From the NCBI RefSeq assembly GCF_933208495.1, contig NZ_CAKOET010000001.1, positions 248,001 through 312,000 on the forward strand: 64,000 bases of DNA. Reading direction: 5' to 3'. Position 1 is the first letter of the stretch. Each line of letters starts with the position of its first letter. The notes below the pieces were generated by a model. That model did no database searches. It was given only the letters and a program-made list of their open reading frames with translations, and was not told where the DNA came from. This stretch comes from Convivina praedatoris. GTDB taxonomy: Bacteria; Bacillota; Bacilli; Lactobacillales; Lactobacillaceae. A program made the translations under genes and the position numbers. This document shows positions 53,901 to 62,772 of the stretch, piece by piece.

Positions 53901-55292
53901 CCAATCGCCCATAACTATATGAAAGTTATGTTTGGTGAGAATAATGTGTATAAGGCCGGTACAATTGCTACCGTGGCTGAAAAAACGGCCTTTGGTTATG
54001 TTAAAGCTTATGAACGTGACCACGATGAACGTTTTCGTGGTGCTGAAGTTGAGCGTTTAGCTCAGGGAGTTACTGGGGTTAAACGAACAACCGGACAACA
54101 CCCGGGTGGCATTTTGATTGTCCCTCGTGAATACGAAGTTTATGACTTTACTCCGGTTCAATATCCGGCCGATGATCAACATTCCTTGTGGAAAACAACT
54201 CACATGGATTATCATTCAATCCACGATAATTTGTTAAAAATGGATATATTAGGTCATGATGATCCGACGATGGTTCGAACCCTGAAAGATTTATCGGGGA
54301 TTGATCCACAATCAATTCCAGCTAACGATCCGGGGGTTTTGAGCCTCTTTACTTCCACCGATGCTCTTGGGGTAACCCCAGAACAAATTTTCTCTAAAAC
54401 AGGTACTCTTGGTTTGCCTGAATTTGGTACCAACTTTGTGCGGGGGATGTTAGAAGATACTCAGCCCAAAAATTACTCTGAATTGCTTCAAATTTCAGGG
54501 CTATCGCATGGAACTGATGTGTGGTTGGGTAATGCTCATGATCTAGTTGAAGACGGGACGGCCACGATTGGGACCGTGATTGGAACTCGTGACAAGATTA
54601 TGACTGATTTAATCAATTGGGGATTACCAGCAGCGGATTCCTTTAATATCATGGAAAAGGTTCGTAAGGGCAAGGGTATTACTGATGAATATCAGCAGTT
54701 GATGCGCGAACATGATGTGCCAGAATGGTACATTGAATCCTGTTTGAAAATCAAATATATGTTTCCTCGAGCTCACGCTGCGGCCTACGTTTTGATGGCT
54801 TTGCGGATTGCCTATTTTAAGGTTTATTTCCCCACGATTTATTACGCTACTTATTTATCAGTGCGTGCTGATAACTTTGATATTGTGGTGATGAGTCGTG
54901 GTAAACAAGCTACCAAAGATGCGCTGGCCAAATTACGAGCCTTAGGTAATGATGCCACGGTTGGGGATCGAAATTTACAAACTGTTCTAGAAATGGCCAA
55001 TGAGGCGTTGGAACGGGGAATTGATTTTAAGATGGTAGATTTGGCTGAGTCCCAGGCGACGGACTGGGTGATCGATGGCAATACGTTGATTCCACCCTTT
55101 GTTACAATCCCTGGTTTAGGTGAAAACGTTGCTAAACAAATTGTGGCTGCCCGAGCTGAAAAAGATTTTATCAGTAAGGAAGATTTGAAAAAACGGGGCA
55201 AGGTTTCTCAGAGTATTATTGAGTTTATGAGTCAAAATTCAGTCCTTGATGGACTACCGGAGGAAAATCAGTTGAGTCTATTTGAATTCTAA
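50976..55292 (+). CDS. polC: DNA polymerase III alpha subunit, PolC type
   Basis: PolC is the replicative polymerase of low-GC Gram-positives. The 1438-residue protein has N-terminal domains to about residue 220 and an OB fold (RIVIEGYIFDQEIRELRSGR). A PHP domain is split by the DEDDh proofreading exonuclease starting near residue 420 (VAFDLETTGLSAVSDRIIEL). The polymerase core has GNGFAPHYMISQKLV, GSRGSVGSSFVATM and PDIDLNFSGDYQ. In the PHP start the usual HLHT reads QAHT, so one metal-binding histidine is missing. AGGAGG precedes the ATG. Confidence 0.98.
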   Translation: MSLDPSQQLVKLLDHVQIADEMRSAFQAGAIQEVLVNPAEGSWHFVITLPQALPFDLYVHFQKSLQKSFANIAQVTLSIKGATTAVDEQLLNQYWPLVLHQTELNHAAIEQLTQSSSLALSEAGPVVNIKTAAPVLFDQLNTDIVAQIGASYQDFGFPQLSFEPLLDQDLAQQIQDNVARHHEQLQENLQKAIVAAESQVSSAGSGHGPLRLGRKIAKNAEITRLNTIDNEENRIVIEGYIFDQEIRELRSGRKLLTLKLTDYSSSISAKKFSNTETDEAVFDEIKTGMWVKMSGNVQEDQYAHELVMNIYDLEVIDHEDRSEPYEGDEKRIELQAHTNMSAMDAVTNFDQVGALAKKWGQTALAVVDNGNVQGFPVAIATGEKYGLKILYGMEANLVEDGQPIAFNLADINLLDSKLTYVAFDLETTGLSAVSDRIIELSAVKMELGNVVDKFSEYINPGFPLSEFTTNLTSITDAMVANAKPEKEVIDAFREWSAGTVMVGHNVTFDVDFLNATYARHQEDSITNPVIDTLPFTRWLYPDYKSYRLGTIAKRFNINLEQAHRAIYDAETTGHIAWRLIKEAYERHQLDNHQQLNDHMTDEAAWRHGRPSHMTLLVKNQVGLKNLYKLVSRSNIDFFAKVPRLPRSVMDHYREGLLLGSGDTSGEVIITLIEKGYEAARKKAQYYDYLEIQPLENYAPMLATQLIESQDRLKQLLTEMVKMGQELDKLVVVTGDVKYTNPEDKIYRDILIGSQPGNPLNRTVLPEVYFKTTQALLDEFAFLGEETAKEVVITNTHKIADLLEDLEPLKSGSYPPKIPGAGEELRNKTIAAAKKAYGSPLPVEIQERIDKELKAIVGNGFAPHYMISQKLVAKSNKDGYLVGSRGSVGSSFVATMSGITEVNPLPPHYRSAHGDYFELVDSKKYGSGYDLPDKEDPNHPGELLIGDGQNIPFETFMGYTGNKVPDIDLNFSGDYQPIAHNYMKVMFGENNVYKAGTIATVAEKTAFGYVKAYERDHDERFRGAEVERLAQGVTGVKRTTGQHPGGILIVPREYEVYDFTPVQYPADDQHSLWKTTHMDYHSIHDNLLKMDILGHDDPTMVRTLKDLSGIDPQSIPANDPGVLSLFTSTDALGVTPEQIFSKTGTLGLPEFGTNFVRGMLEDTQPKNYSELLQISGLSHGTDVWLGNAHDLVEDGTATIGTVIGTRDKIMTDLINWGLPAADSFNIMEKVRKGKGITDEYQQLMREHDVPEWYIESCLKIKYMFPRAHAAAYVLMALRIAYFKVYFPTIYYATYLSVRADNFDIVVMSRGKQATKDALAKLRALGNDATVGDRNLQTVLEMANEALERGIDFKMVDLAESQATDWVIDGNTLIPPFVTIPGLGENVAKQIVAARAEKDFISKEDLKKRGKVSQSIIEFMSQNSVLDGLPEENQLSLFEF

Positions 55293-55300
55293 TCAAGAAA

Positions 55301-55332
55301 TTGCTTAGCGAGGACGGCTTCTCTGTTATACT
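55301..55332 (+). promoter_or_regulatory. Extended -10 promoter adjoining the CSP-like gene
   Basis: TGTTATACT (TATACT at 55327-55332); TTGCTT at 55301-55306 is a weak -35 at 20 bases. The expected start of transcription falls on or within two bases of the ATG at 55340. Confidence 0.45.
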
Positions 55333-55339
55333 AAGAAAC

Positions 55340-55561
55340 ATGAAAAAAGGTACAGTAAAAATTTGGCAAAAAGATCGGGGTTATGGTTATATAACGCCTG
55401 ATGATGGTAGTGCGGACGTTTTTGTCCACTTTAATGGTATTGAAGGGGACGGTTTCCGTGCTTTGACAGTCGGTCAGCATGTTGGCTATGTGTTAGTCGC
55501 TGGTTATCAAGACTGGCAGGCTGCCCGAGTACACCCAATCGAAGATTCAGATGGCCAATAA
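55340..55561 (+). CDS. Cold-shock-domain-like small protein, possibly leaderless
   Basis: The 73-residue protein begins MKKGTVKIWQKDRGYGYITP and has DVFVHFNGIEGDGF, the RNP1 and RNP2 strands of the cold-shock domain, which binds single-stranded RNA or DNA. The usual FGFI of RNP1 is YGYI, and the C-terminal half is divergent. The ATG at 55340 has no ribosome site upstream and lies only seven bases after a -10-like TATACT. The mRNA may therefore lack a 5' leader. The stop codon overlaps the NUDIX gene start by 11 bases. Confidence 0.75.
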   Translation: MKKGTVKIWQKDRGYGYITPDDGSADVFVHFNGIEGDGFRALTVGQHVGYVLVAGYQDWQAARVHPIEDSDGQ

Positions 55562-56105
55562 AGAAAAATATTTAAGTGGTCAAGTCGTTTATCAGGGACC
55601 AATTTTTGCTGTAGAAAAGCAGCAGGTAAGCCTATCTGATGGAACCCAAGTCCAACGGGATGTTATTCTGCACCAGCCTTCTGTAGCGATTTTGGCTTTC
55701 ATCGATGATGATCATATTTTAATTGAACGTCAATGGCGGGCTACGATTCAAGACTTCACCTGGGAAATCCCGGCCGGTAAGGTTGATCAACGCGATCAAG
55801 ATAATTTAAGGCAAGCCGCGATTCGAGAGTTAAATGAAGAGTTACGACTAGAGGCTCAAAAATTGGTGCCAGCTTTAACCTTTTATCAAGCAGTCGGTTT
55901 TTCTGATGCCCAGCTGACTTTATTCACAGCAGAGCAGCTCAGTCCAGTGGCTCAAGAGGCGATTTTACCCCGTGATCAGGGTGAAAGTTTAGATATATTG
56001 ACGATTTCTTTTGATGAGTTGTCACAGTGGTTTGCTCAAGGCAAAATTAACGATCAAAAAACCTTATTAGCCTTTCTTTACTGGGCTAATTTAAGAAAGG
56101 GATAG
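55551..56105 (+). CDS. NUDIX hydrolase, ADP-ribose pyrophosphatase type
   Basis: The enzyme probably hydrolyses ADP-ribose to AMP and ribose-5-phosphate. The 184-residue protein contains IPAGKVDQRDQDNLRQAAIR and ELNEEL, which together form the Nudix box (GxxxxxxE-REUxEExx) with a two-residue expansion. ERQWRATIQDFTWEIPAG is the arrangement of the ADPRase subfamily. It overlaps the CSP-like gene, and a tail-anchored protein gene and mtnN follow, forming one unit. Confidence 0.9.
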   Translation: MANKEKYLSGQVVYQGPIFAVEKQQVSLSDGTQVQRDVILHQPSVAILAFIDDDHILIERQWRATIQDFTWEIPAGKVDQRDQDNLRQAAIRELNEELRLEAQKLVPALTFYQAVGFSDAQLTLFTAEQLSPVAQEAILPRDQGESLDILTISFDELSQWFAQGKINDQKTLLAFLYWANLRKG

Positions 56106-56117
56106 TTTTAAAGCCCG

Positions 56118-56405
56118 ATGTTTGAAAATTTAAAAGAAAAACGTCACCAGCGTCAACGAATCCGTGAACGTGAGCGGGTTGAAAAAGAATATGCAAAAAC
56201 CCATCCTACCCGTATTGAAGTAGTCCAGCCCGAAACTCGGTCCGAAATGCGGTTAACCCATAAGGGTAAATTTGAGATGGGCTCGGATGGAGAACTGACT
56301 ACCAAAGGTCGAACTGATCGCTTATCGTATCGTTATAATATGGCAATTTGGGTGTTAGTCTTATTAATTATTGCTGTTTATTTATTTTTCTTTTTTGTCA
56401 ATTAG
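56118..56405 (+). CDS. Small tail-anchored membrane protein, function unknown
   Basis: The 95-residue protein has a strongly charged N-terminal helix (KEKRHQRQRIRERERVEKEY), a middle with EMRLTHKGKFEMGSDGEL, and one C-terminal membrane helix (residues about 75-94) ending in FFFFVN. Topology should be N-in with a very short external tail. I know of no tested function. It lies between the NUDIX gene and mtnN. Confidence 0.75.
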   Translation: MFENLKEKRHQRQRIRERERVEKEYAKTHPTRIEVVQPETRSEMRLTHKGKFEMGSDGELTTKGRTDRLSYRYNMAIWVLVLLIIAVYLFFFFVN

Positions 56406-56420
56406 ATTGAGGAACTTTAC

Positions 56421-57098
56421 ATGAAAATTGGGATTATTACCCCTATGCCCGAAGAAAAGGGGAGCTTAGTAGCTGCCCTAGATAATAAGCAAACTGTTTT
56501 AATCGTTGATATGGAAATTATTTTAGGTGACTATGGTCATCATCAAGTAATTTTGATGGAATCTGGTATCGGCAAGGTTGCAGCAGCAACGGCGACGACC
56601 GTTTTAATTCAGCAGTATCATCCCGATGCTATTATTAATACTGGTTCGGCCGGTGCTTTAGATCCACAATTACAAATCGGCGACACCGTGATTGGCCGTC
56701 AATTAGCTTATAGTGATGTTGATGTAACGGTTTTTGGTTATGATTATGGTCAATTACCTGGTCAGCCCACTTATTTTGAAGCAGATCAAATGCTAGTTAA
56801 AACTTTTAGCAAATTAACGACCACCGGTTCGGTGGGTTTGATTGTTTCAGGCGATCAGTTTGTACAACAGTCACAAAAAGCCGAGATTAAAAAGCATTTT
56901 CCCCAGGCCCTAGTAGCTGAGATGGAAGGAGCTGCCGTGGCCCAAGTGGCCGAACGTTTTAACATTCCTTTTATCATTTTACGGGGGGTATCGGATTTAG
57001 CTAACGGCGATTCAGGGATTGATTTTGACGAATATGTCGTTGAAGCTGGCCGTGCTTCGGCGCAACTTTTATTAACATTTTTAGACCAACAAAAATAA
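56421..57098 (+). CDS. mtnN: 5'-methylthioadenosine/S-adenosylhomocysteine nucleosidase
   Basis: MtnN (Pfs) splits MTA and SAH, releasing adenine, which the nearby adenine deaminase could use. The 225-residue protein has MKIGIITPMPEEKGSL, LMESGIGKVAAATATTVLI, INTGSAGAL, VAEMEGAAVAQVA with the catalytic glutamates, and RGVSDLAN with the catalytic aspartate. Length is normal. It is the last gene of the CSP-NUDIX unit and is followed by a terminator. Confidence 0.96.
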   Translation: MKIGIITPMPEEKGSLVAALDNKQTVLIVDMEIILGDYGHHQVILMESGIGKVAAATATTVLIQQYHPDAIINTGSAGALDPQLQIGDTVIGRQLAYSDVDVTVFGYDYGQLPGQPTYFEADQMLVKTFSKLTTTGSVGLIVSGDQFVQQSQKAEIKKHFPQALVAEMEGAAVAQVAERFNIPFIILRGVSDLANGDSGIDFDEYVVEAGRASAQLLLTFLDQQK

Positions 57099-57126
57099 AG
57101 GAACGAGGATAAACTCGTTCCTTTTT
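57097..57126 (+). terminator. Terminator of mtnN
   Basis: AAGGAACGAG pairs with CTCGTTCCTT, followed by T residues. Confidence 0.9.
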
Positions 57127-57197
57127 GTACCTTTATCACATGCGTTTTTTATTGTATGATATTAACCAGTGATAGATTTAAAATAAAGGATTAAATA

Positions 57198-57854
57198 ATG
57201 ATAACAACCTATAACCCCCAAGCAACTGGGGATGTTTTGATGATTACTTTAGGCCCTAGTACCGGCGTTGAACAAGTTAACCAGCAGGGACAGGTGGTGC
57301 GGATAACTGATGGTAATACCGGTGCGGTAGTGGCCTTTAACATATTGGATTATGGCCAAGAATTAGGTATTGACGGTCAAAGTGGACAAATTTTTTTAGA
57401 CCAAAAACAGGTTGATCAGGCAAATAAAATTTTGGATGAGGCCGGGTTTACAACTCAACTGGCCCCTAATCCATCGAAGTTGACGATTGGCTATGTTGAA
57501 TCCGTTGCGCCCCATCCGGATTCTGATCACTTACAGATTACCCAAACTACTGTCGGTCAAGATCAAAACCTTCAAATTGTTTCCGGTTCACCAAATATGA
57601 AGGCCGGTATTAAGGTTGTTGTGGCGCAACCAGGTAGCATGATGCCTTCGGGTAATGTTATTTGGGCCGGTGAATTACGGGGTATCCCTTCTGCTGGAAT
57701 GATCGTTTCTGGGCGAGAATTACAATTACCGGGGGCTCCCAATCGACCAGGCGCCTTGGTTTTGCCCGATGATTTTGGTGAAGTCGGGGAAGTTTTTAAT
57801 TTTAACGCTGGTCGTCAGCTTTACCAAGACGGTAAAATTGACACAAATTATTAA
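57198..57854 (+). CDS. ytpR: YtpR family tRNA-binding-domain protein
   Basis: The 218-residue protein has an N-terminal DUF4479-like domain (residues 1-95, NILDYGQELGIDGQSG) and a C-terminal EMAP-type OB fold (YVESVAPHPDSDHLQITQ, IVSGSPNMKAGIKVVVA, GELRGIPSAGMIVSGREL). That OB fold also occurs in PheT and MetG and binds RNA. YtpR's role is not established. The gene precedes murC by 30 bases and is probably cotranscribed with it. Confidence 0.92.
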   Translation: MITTYNPQATGDVLMITLGPSTGVEQVNQQGQVVRITDGNTGAVVAFNILDYGQELGIDGQSGQIFLDQKQVDQANKILDEAGFTTQLAPNPSKLTIGYVESVAPHPDSDHLQITQTTVGQDQNLQIVSGSPNMKAGIKVVVAQPGSMMPSGNVIWAGELRGIPSAGMIVSGRELQLPGAPNRPGALVLPDDFGEVGEVFNFNAGRQLYQDGKIDTNY

Positions 57855-57884
57855 ACATGAAACTTTCAAAGGGGAAGTTATCAC

Positions 57885-59219
57885 ATGAGTAAAAAATACT
57901 ATTTCATCGGGATTAAGGGAACTGGTATGGGTGCCTTGGCCCAAATCTTACATGATCAAGGACACCAGGTGGTTGGCTCTGATATTGACAGTTTTACCTA
58001 TACTCAAGCGCCTTTAGAGGCAGCTAATATTCCAATTTTACCCTTTGAAGCTAAAAATGTTGACCAGTACTGCGACTATACTTTTGTGCGGGGAAATGCC
58101 TTTGAAGATGATCAGATTGAAGTCGCGCGAGCATTAGAATTAGGCGTAACAATGGTGACTTATCCGGCCTTAGTGGAAGAACAAATTCAAGCCCATACTT
58201 CCATTGCGGTTGCCGGCGCTCATGGAAAAACTTCAACCACGGGACTCTTGGCCCATGTACTATCTAGCATGGCTCCTACTTCTTATTTAATTGGGGATGG
58301 TAGTGGACATGGGGTGCCAGATTCACGATTCTTTGTCGTTGAAGCTGATGAATATCGGCGTCATTTTGCAGATTATACTCCTGACTATGCGATTTTGACT
58401 AATATTGATTTTGATCATCCTGATTATTTCGAAGATATTGACGATGTTACCTCGGCTTTTGCCGACTTTGCCCAACATGTTAAAAAGGCAATTTTTGCCT
58501 GGGGGGACGATGTTCATCTTCGGCAATTAACAGCCAGTGCTGAGATTTATTACTATGGTCTCAATGCGGATCGAGATGATTTTGTGGCTCAAGCTATTCG
58601 AAAATCAACGGCTGGATCGCATTTTGAAGTGGTCTTCCACGGGCAATCTTTGGGTGAGTTCTCCATTCCACTATATGGCCAACATAATATTTTAAATGCC
58701 TTAGCTGTTATTGCCGTGGCTTACACGGAAGGAGTAGATTTAGATTCAGTTCGGCAGCACTTGTTGACCTACCAAGGAGTTAAACGGCGCTTTAGTCAAA
58801 AGCAATTAGCCGATATCACCATCATTGATGATTATGCTCACCATCCAACTGAAATTACAGCAACTTTAGATGCTGCTCGGCAAAAATATCCTGACAAGGA
58901 AATTGTGGCTATTTTCCAGCCCCATACCTTCTCACGGGTCATTGCCTATAAGGATGACTTCGCTAAAAGCCTATCAGCTGCTGATCAAGTTTATTTAGCT
59001 AACATTTTTGGTTCAGCTCGGGAACAAAAAGGGGCCGTTAGTTCCCAAGATTTAGGCGCTGCGATTAATAACTTCCGAGGAATTGTCACCGAGGATGATG
59101 TCTCGGCCTTGCTTGCTTACGAAAACGCGGTAATGGTCTTCATGGGCGCTGGGGATATTCAAAAGTATGAATTTGCCTATGAAAAGCTATTAGGACAGGT
59201 TCGCCCCGACTTGGTTTAA
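57885..59219 (+). CDS. murC: UDP-N-acetylmuramate-L-alanine ligase
   Basis: MurC adds L-Ala to UDP-MurNAc, starting the peptidoglycan stem peptide. The 444-residue protein has the nucleotide-sugar start YYFIGIKGTGMGALAQIL, the ATP site GAHGKTSTTGLL, LTNIDFDHPDYFEDID, GQHNILNALA, and the C-terminal DDYAHHPTEI. GGGAAG precedes the ATG. Partner enzymes MurD-G are not in the window. Confidence 0.97.
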   Translation: MSKKYYFIGIKGTGMGALAQILHDQGHQVVGSDIDSFTYTQAPLEAANIPILPFEAKNVDQYCDYTFVRGNAFEDDQIEVARALELGVTMVTYPALVEEQIQAHTSIAVAGAHGKTSTTGLLAHVLSSMAPTSYLIGDGSGHGVPDSRFFVVEADEYRRHFADYTPDYAILTNIDFDHPDYFEDIDDVTSAFADFAQHVKKAIFAWGDDVHLRQLTASAEIYYYGLNADRDDFVAQAIRKSTAGSHFEVVFHGQSLGEFSIPLYGQHNILNALAVIAVAYTEGVDLDSVRQHLLTYQGVKRRFSQKQLADITIIDDYAHHPTEITATLDAARQKYPDKEIVAIFQPHTFSRVIAYKDDFAKSLSAADQVYLANIFGSAREQKGAVSSQDLGAAINNFRGIVTEDDVSALLAYENAVMVFMGAGDIQKYEFAYEKLLGQVRPDLV

Positions 59220-59291
59220 TCTTGGCTTAAGCTAAATTAGCTATAATGATAATTAATTAATAGAGATTTTATATAAATCGGGAGGATTTTC

Positions 59292-60008
59292 ATGAATAAT
59301 TTTAACAGTAATACCCGTCGCGATGTGACCGGTCGTGATGAGGGGATGCAAGCTTTCTTCCAGAAGATGTATTCTTACATGTCGATTGCCCTTTTGGTTA
59401 CTGGGGTGACTGGATATATTGTCCAAAGTTTCTTTTTGCAACAGATTGTCCATCTTTTGGCTGGTAGTGTTGTTGGTCTTCTATTCATTCTTGCCTTGGA
59501 GTTCATTATCGTCTTTATGATGCGTTCAGCTAGTGTTCAAAATCCAGCTCGGGCTTTTGGTTTGTTGATGGCCTTTTCGGTTATTCAAGGATTGACTTTA
59601 GGGCTATTGCTAGCTGTCTATACTACCGCTTCAGTAATTATTGCTTTTGTTTCAACTGCAGCAGTTTTTGCCAGCATGGCGGCTTATGGTTATCTAACTA
59701 ATCGTTCCCTAAATAGTCTGGGTTCAATTTTGTTTGGGGCTTTGATTGGTTTGATTATCGCTTCATTGGCGAATATTTTCTTTGTTAGCAACACCCTATC
59801 ATTGATTATTTCAGCTGTTTCAGTAATTGTTTTTGCTATCTATACAGCTTATGACAATAATCGTTTGAAGGACTTGTATGTTCAAATGGCTGGCGAAGGC
59901 CAAACCGATATGACTGGTTTAGCAGTTAATGGGGCTTTGATGCTTTACTTAGATTTCATTAACATGTTCTACGCCTTGATTCGTTTGACTGGTGATAGTC
60001 GTCAGTAA
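59292..60008 (+). CDS. Bax inhibitor-1/YccA family membrane protein
   Basis: This 238-residue protein has seven predicted helices after the N-terminal RRDVTGRDEGMQAFFQKMY segment. The last helices contain YTAYDNNRLKDLY and NGALMLYLDFINMF, which carry the conserved acidic pair of the BI-1 fold. Family members such as BsYetJ act as pH-sensitive calcium leak channels; the role here is inferred. It is a single gene with a GGGAGG site and its own terminator. Confidence 0.93.
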   Translation: MNNFNSNTRRDVTGRDEGMQAFFQKMYSYMSIALLVTGVTGYIVQSFFLQQIVHLLAGSVVGLLFILALEFIIVFMMRSASVQNPARAFGLLMAFSVIQGLTLGLLLAVYTTASVIIAFVSTAAVFASMAAYGYLTNRSLNSLGSILFGALIGLIIASLANIFFVSNTLSLIISAVSVIVFAIYTAYDNNRLKDLYVQMAGEGQTDMTGLAVNGALMLYLDFINMFYALIRLTGDSRQ

Positions 60009-60024
60009 AATATTTTGATTTTGA

Positions 60025-60049
60025 AGCTCGCTAAGGCGGGCTTTTTTTA
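60025..60049 (+). terminator. Terminator of the BI-1 gene
   Basis: AAGCTCGC pairs with GCGGGCTT, followed by a T-run. Confidence 0.85.
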
Positions 60050-60088
60050 TGTTAAACTGAACTTAGTTTTCCAAGATAGGATGGATAT

Positions 60089-62770
60089 ATGAGTAAAAAA
60101 TTATTATTAATTGATGGTAACTCTTTGGCCTTTCGCGCCTTTTATGCCATGTACAATCAATTAGAACGGATGATTACCCATGACGGGTTACATACGAATG
60201 CCTTGGTGGCTTTCAACAACTTTTTAGATTGGTTGACCGAAGATTGCCAGCCTGATTTAGCTTTGGTAGCCTGGGATGCCACTTCTGGTAAAGAAACATT
60301 TCGTGGTGATTTATACGATCAATACAAAGCCGGTCGACAAAAAACGCCCAGTGAATTTAAGGAACAGTTCCCGTACTTACGTAAGCTAGTGGCTAACCAC
60401 GGACTTCATAATTATGAGCAAGAGGGACTAGAAGCCGATGACATCATTGGAACCTTATCTAAGCTTGGTCAGGCGGCCGGTTATGAGGTAACAGTGGTAA
60501 CGGGTGATCAAGATTTAATTCAATTGGCCAATGACCAGGTGACAGTCAAGGTTACTAAAAAGGGTGTCACTGAGATTGATGCCTATACGCCAGCCTTTAT
60601 TCGTGAAAAATATGATTTAACACCGGACCAAATTATTGATAAAAAAGCCCTCACGGGGGATACTTCCGACAACTATCCGGGAGTTACCAAAGTCGGGGAG
60701 AAAACCGCTTTAAAACTGCTCGTCCAGTACCATGATTTAGATAACCTTTATGCCCATGTTGATGAGATGAAGCAATCTAAATTAAAGGAAAATTTGATTA
60801 ATGATCGGGAGCTGGCTTTTCGAGCCCGGAAACTAGCAACCATTATTACCGATGCTGACTTGTCAATTGATTTATCTGATTTAACTTATACTGGTTTGAA
60901 TGTACCAAAATTAACTGAATTTTATGAAAAATTAGACTTTAACCAGGCATTGGCAAAATTACACGCCCTACAAGCTTCAGGACAAATTGCGGGGGAAAAA
61001 CAATCCGCCCCAAAACAAGTAATGGTTCAGGAATTAACGGTTGATAATTTAGATTTATTAGCCAATGTGAAAGATGAAGTTGCCTTTCATTTAGATTTTG
61101 CCGGCGAAAATTACCATACGGCTGACAGTGTTGGTTTTGTTATCGGTAATCCAGAAATTGGTTATTTTGGTAGTCGGCAGGTTGAGCTCTTGCAAGAAAC
61201 AATCTTAAAAGACCTGCTAGAAAATGACCAAATTGACAAAGACCTTTTCCATGTGAAAGCTCAATGGGTCTTGTTAAAGCGGTTAGGGATTGACCTAAAG
61301 GGGGTTAAGTTTGACTTTTTGTTAGTTGCTTATCTCTTAGATACGGTTGGTAATGATAATGTTTTGTCAACTTTAGCTCAGCGTTTTCAAATTTATTTGA
61401 ACGCCGATGAAAATTTTTATGGCAAAGGGACTCATTATCAAATTCCCGCTGATACACAGGCTGTCTTAAATCATATCGGCGCTCAGACGGATGCAATTTG
61501 GCACTTAAAGGAACCAACTTTTAAGGAACTCAAGGAACACCAACAAGACCACCTGTACTTTGATATTGAGTTACCATTGGCCTTTGTCTTGGCCCAAATG
61601 GAATATCAAGGTTTTAAGGTTAAACCAGAGCGATTAGAGGAAATGGGGGCTGACTTAGATAGGCGGATTAACGAGTTGGTTAGTGAGATTTATCACCTGG
61701 CCGGTGAAGAATTCAATCTAAATTCTCCTAAACAACTGGGCGTGCTCCTCTTTGAAAAGATGGGCTTACCGGTGATTAAGAAAACAAAAACCGGTTATTC
61801 TACGGCAGTTGATGTTTTAGAACAATTAGCGCCACAAGCACCGATTGTTGATTTTATTTTGCAATATCGTCAGCTAAATAAGATTAAATCAACCTATGTG
61901 GATGGACTATTAGCCGTGATTAATCCGGCTGATAGTAAAATTCACACCCGTTTTTTGCAAACCTTAACTCAAACCGGCCGACTGTCATCGGTTGATCCTA
62001 ATCTACAAAATATTCCAATGCGAACGGAAGAGGGGCGTAAAATTCGGCATGCTTTTGTTCCTAGCCAAAAAGATTGGGTCATTTTTGGTGCCGATTATTC
62101 ACAAATTGAACTCCGAGTTTTGGCCGATGTGACTGGTGATCAGAACTTACAAAAGGCCTTTGTGGCCGGCGAAGATATTCACGCCGAAACTGCCCGGGCA
62201 GTTTATGGTCTAGCTGATGATACACCGGTTGATCCCCTAATGCGTCGCACGGCTAAGGCAGTTAATTTTGGGATTGTTTACGGTATTTCAGACTATGGTT
62301 TATCCAACAACTTGGGCATTAGTCGTAACGAGGCGAAAAACTTTATTGATACTTACTTTAAGGAATTCCCGCAGGTGCATGAATGGATGAATCAGATTAA
62401 AAAGCAAGCCCATGAGCAGGGATATGTGGAAACAATTGCCCATCGACGGCGCTACCTACCTGATATTCATGCCAAAAATTTCCATTTGCGTAGCTTTGCT
62501 GAACGAACAGCTATGAACTCACCTATTCAAGGCTCGGCTGCTGATATTATCAAGGTAGCCATGATTAAGGTTAATCAGATGTTGAAAGAAAAGCATTTAC
62601 AAAGTCGGATGCTTTTACAGGTGCACGATGAACTTATTTTTGAAGTACCGGCTAATGAATTAGCGCAAATTCAAGAATTGGTGCCTAAGGTCATGGATTC
62701 TGCCATTAAATTAAAAATTCCGCTGAAAGTTGATAGCCATTTCGGGTCAACTTGGTACGAAGCTAAGTGA
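60089..62770 (+). CDS. polA: DNA polymerase I
   Basis: Pol I fills gaps and removes RNA primers. The 893-residue protein has the 5' nuclease domain (LLLIDGNSLAFRAFYAM, EGLEADDIIGTL, VTGDQDLIQL), a 3'-5' exonuclease-like domain and the polymerase domain (TGRLSSVDPNLQNIP, DYSQIELRVLA, LLQVHDELIFEVP). In the middle domain the proofreading DxE is absent: the strand reads VAFHLDFAGENY. The enzyme should thus lack proofreading, as in several Firmicute Pol I proteins. A promoter-like TGTTAAACT lies upstream. Confidence 0.97.
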   Translation: MSKKLLLIDGNSLAFRAFYAMYNQLERMITHDGLHTNALVAFNNFLDWLTEDCQPDLALVAWDATSGKETFRGDLYDQYKAGRQKTPSEFKEQFPYLRKLVANHGLHNYEQEGLEADDIIGTLSKLGQAAGYEVTVVTGDQDLIQLANDQVTVKVTKKGVTEIDAYTPAFIREKYDLTPDQIIDKKALTGDTSDNYPGVTKVGEKTALKLLVQYHDLDNLYAHVDEMKQSKLKENLINDRELAFRARKLATIITDADLSIDLSDLTYTGLNVPKLTEFYEKLDFNQALAKLHALQASGQIAGEKQSAPKQVMVQELTVDNLDLLANVKDEVAFHLDFAGENYHTADSVGFVIGNPEIGYFGSRQVELLQETILKDLLENDQIDKDLFHVKAQWVLLKRLGIDLKGVKFDFLLVAYLLDTVGNDNVLSTLAQRFQIYLNADENFYGKGTHYQIPADTQAVLNHIGAQTDAIWHLKEPTFKELKEHQQDHLYFDIELPLAFVLAQMEYQGFKVKPERLEEMGADLDRRINELVSEIYHLAGEEFNLNSPKQLGVLLFEKMGLPVIKKTKTGYSTAVDVLEQLAPQAPIVDFILQYRQLNKIKSTYVDGLLAVINPADSKIHTRFLQTLTQTGRLSSVDPNLQNIPMRTEEGRKIRHAFVPSQKDWVIFGADYSQIELRVLADVTGDQNLQKAFVAGEDIHAETARAVYGLADDTPVDPLMRRTAKAVNFGIVYGISDYGLSNNLGISRNEAKNFIDTYFKEFPQVHEWMNQIKKQAHEQGYVETIAHRRRYLPDIHAKNFHLRSFAERTAMNSPIQGSAADIIKVAMIKVNQMLKEKHLQSRMLLQVHDELIFEVPANELAQIQELVPKVMDSAIKLKIPLKVDSHFGSTWYEAK

Positions 62771-62772
62771 GA

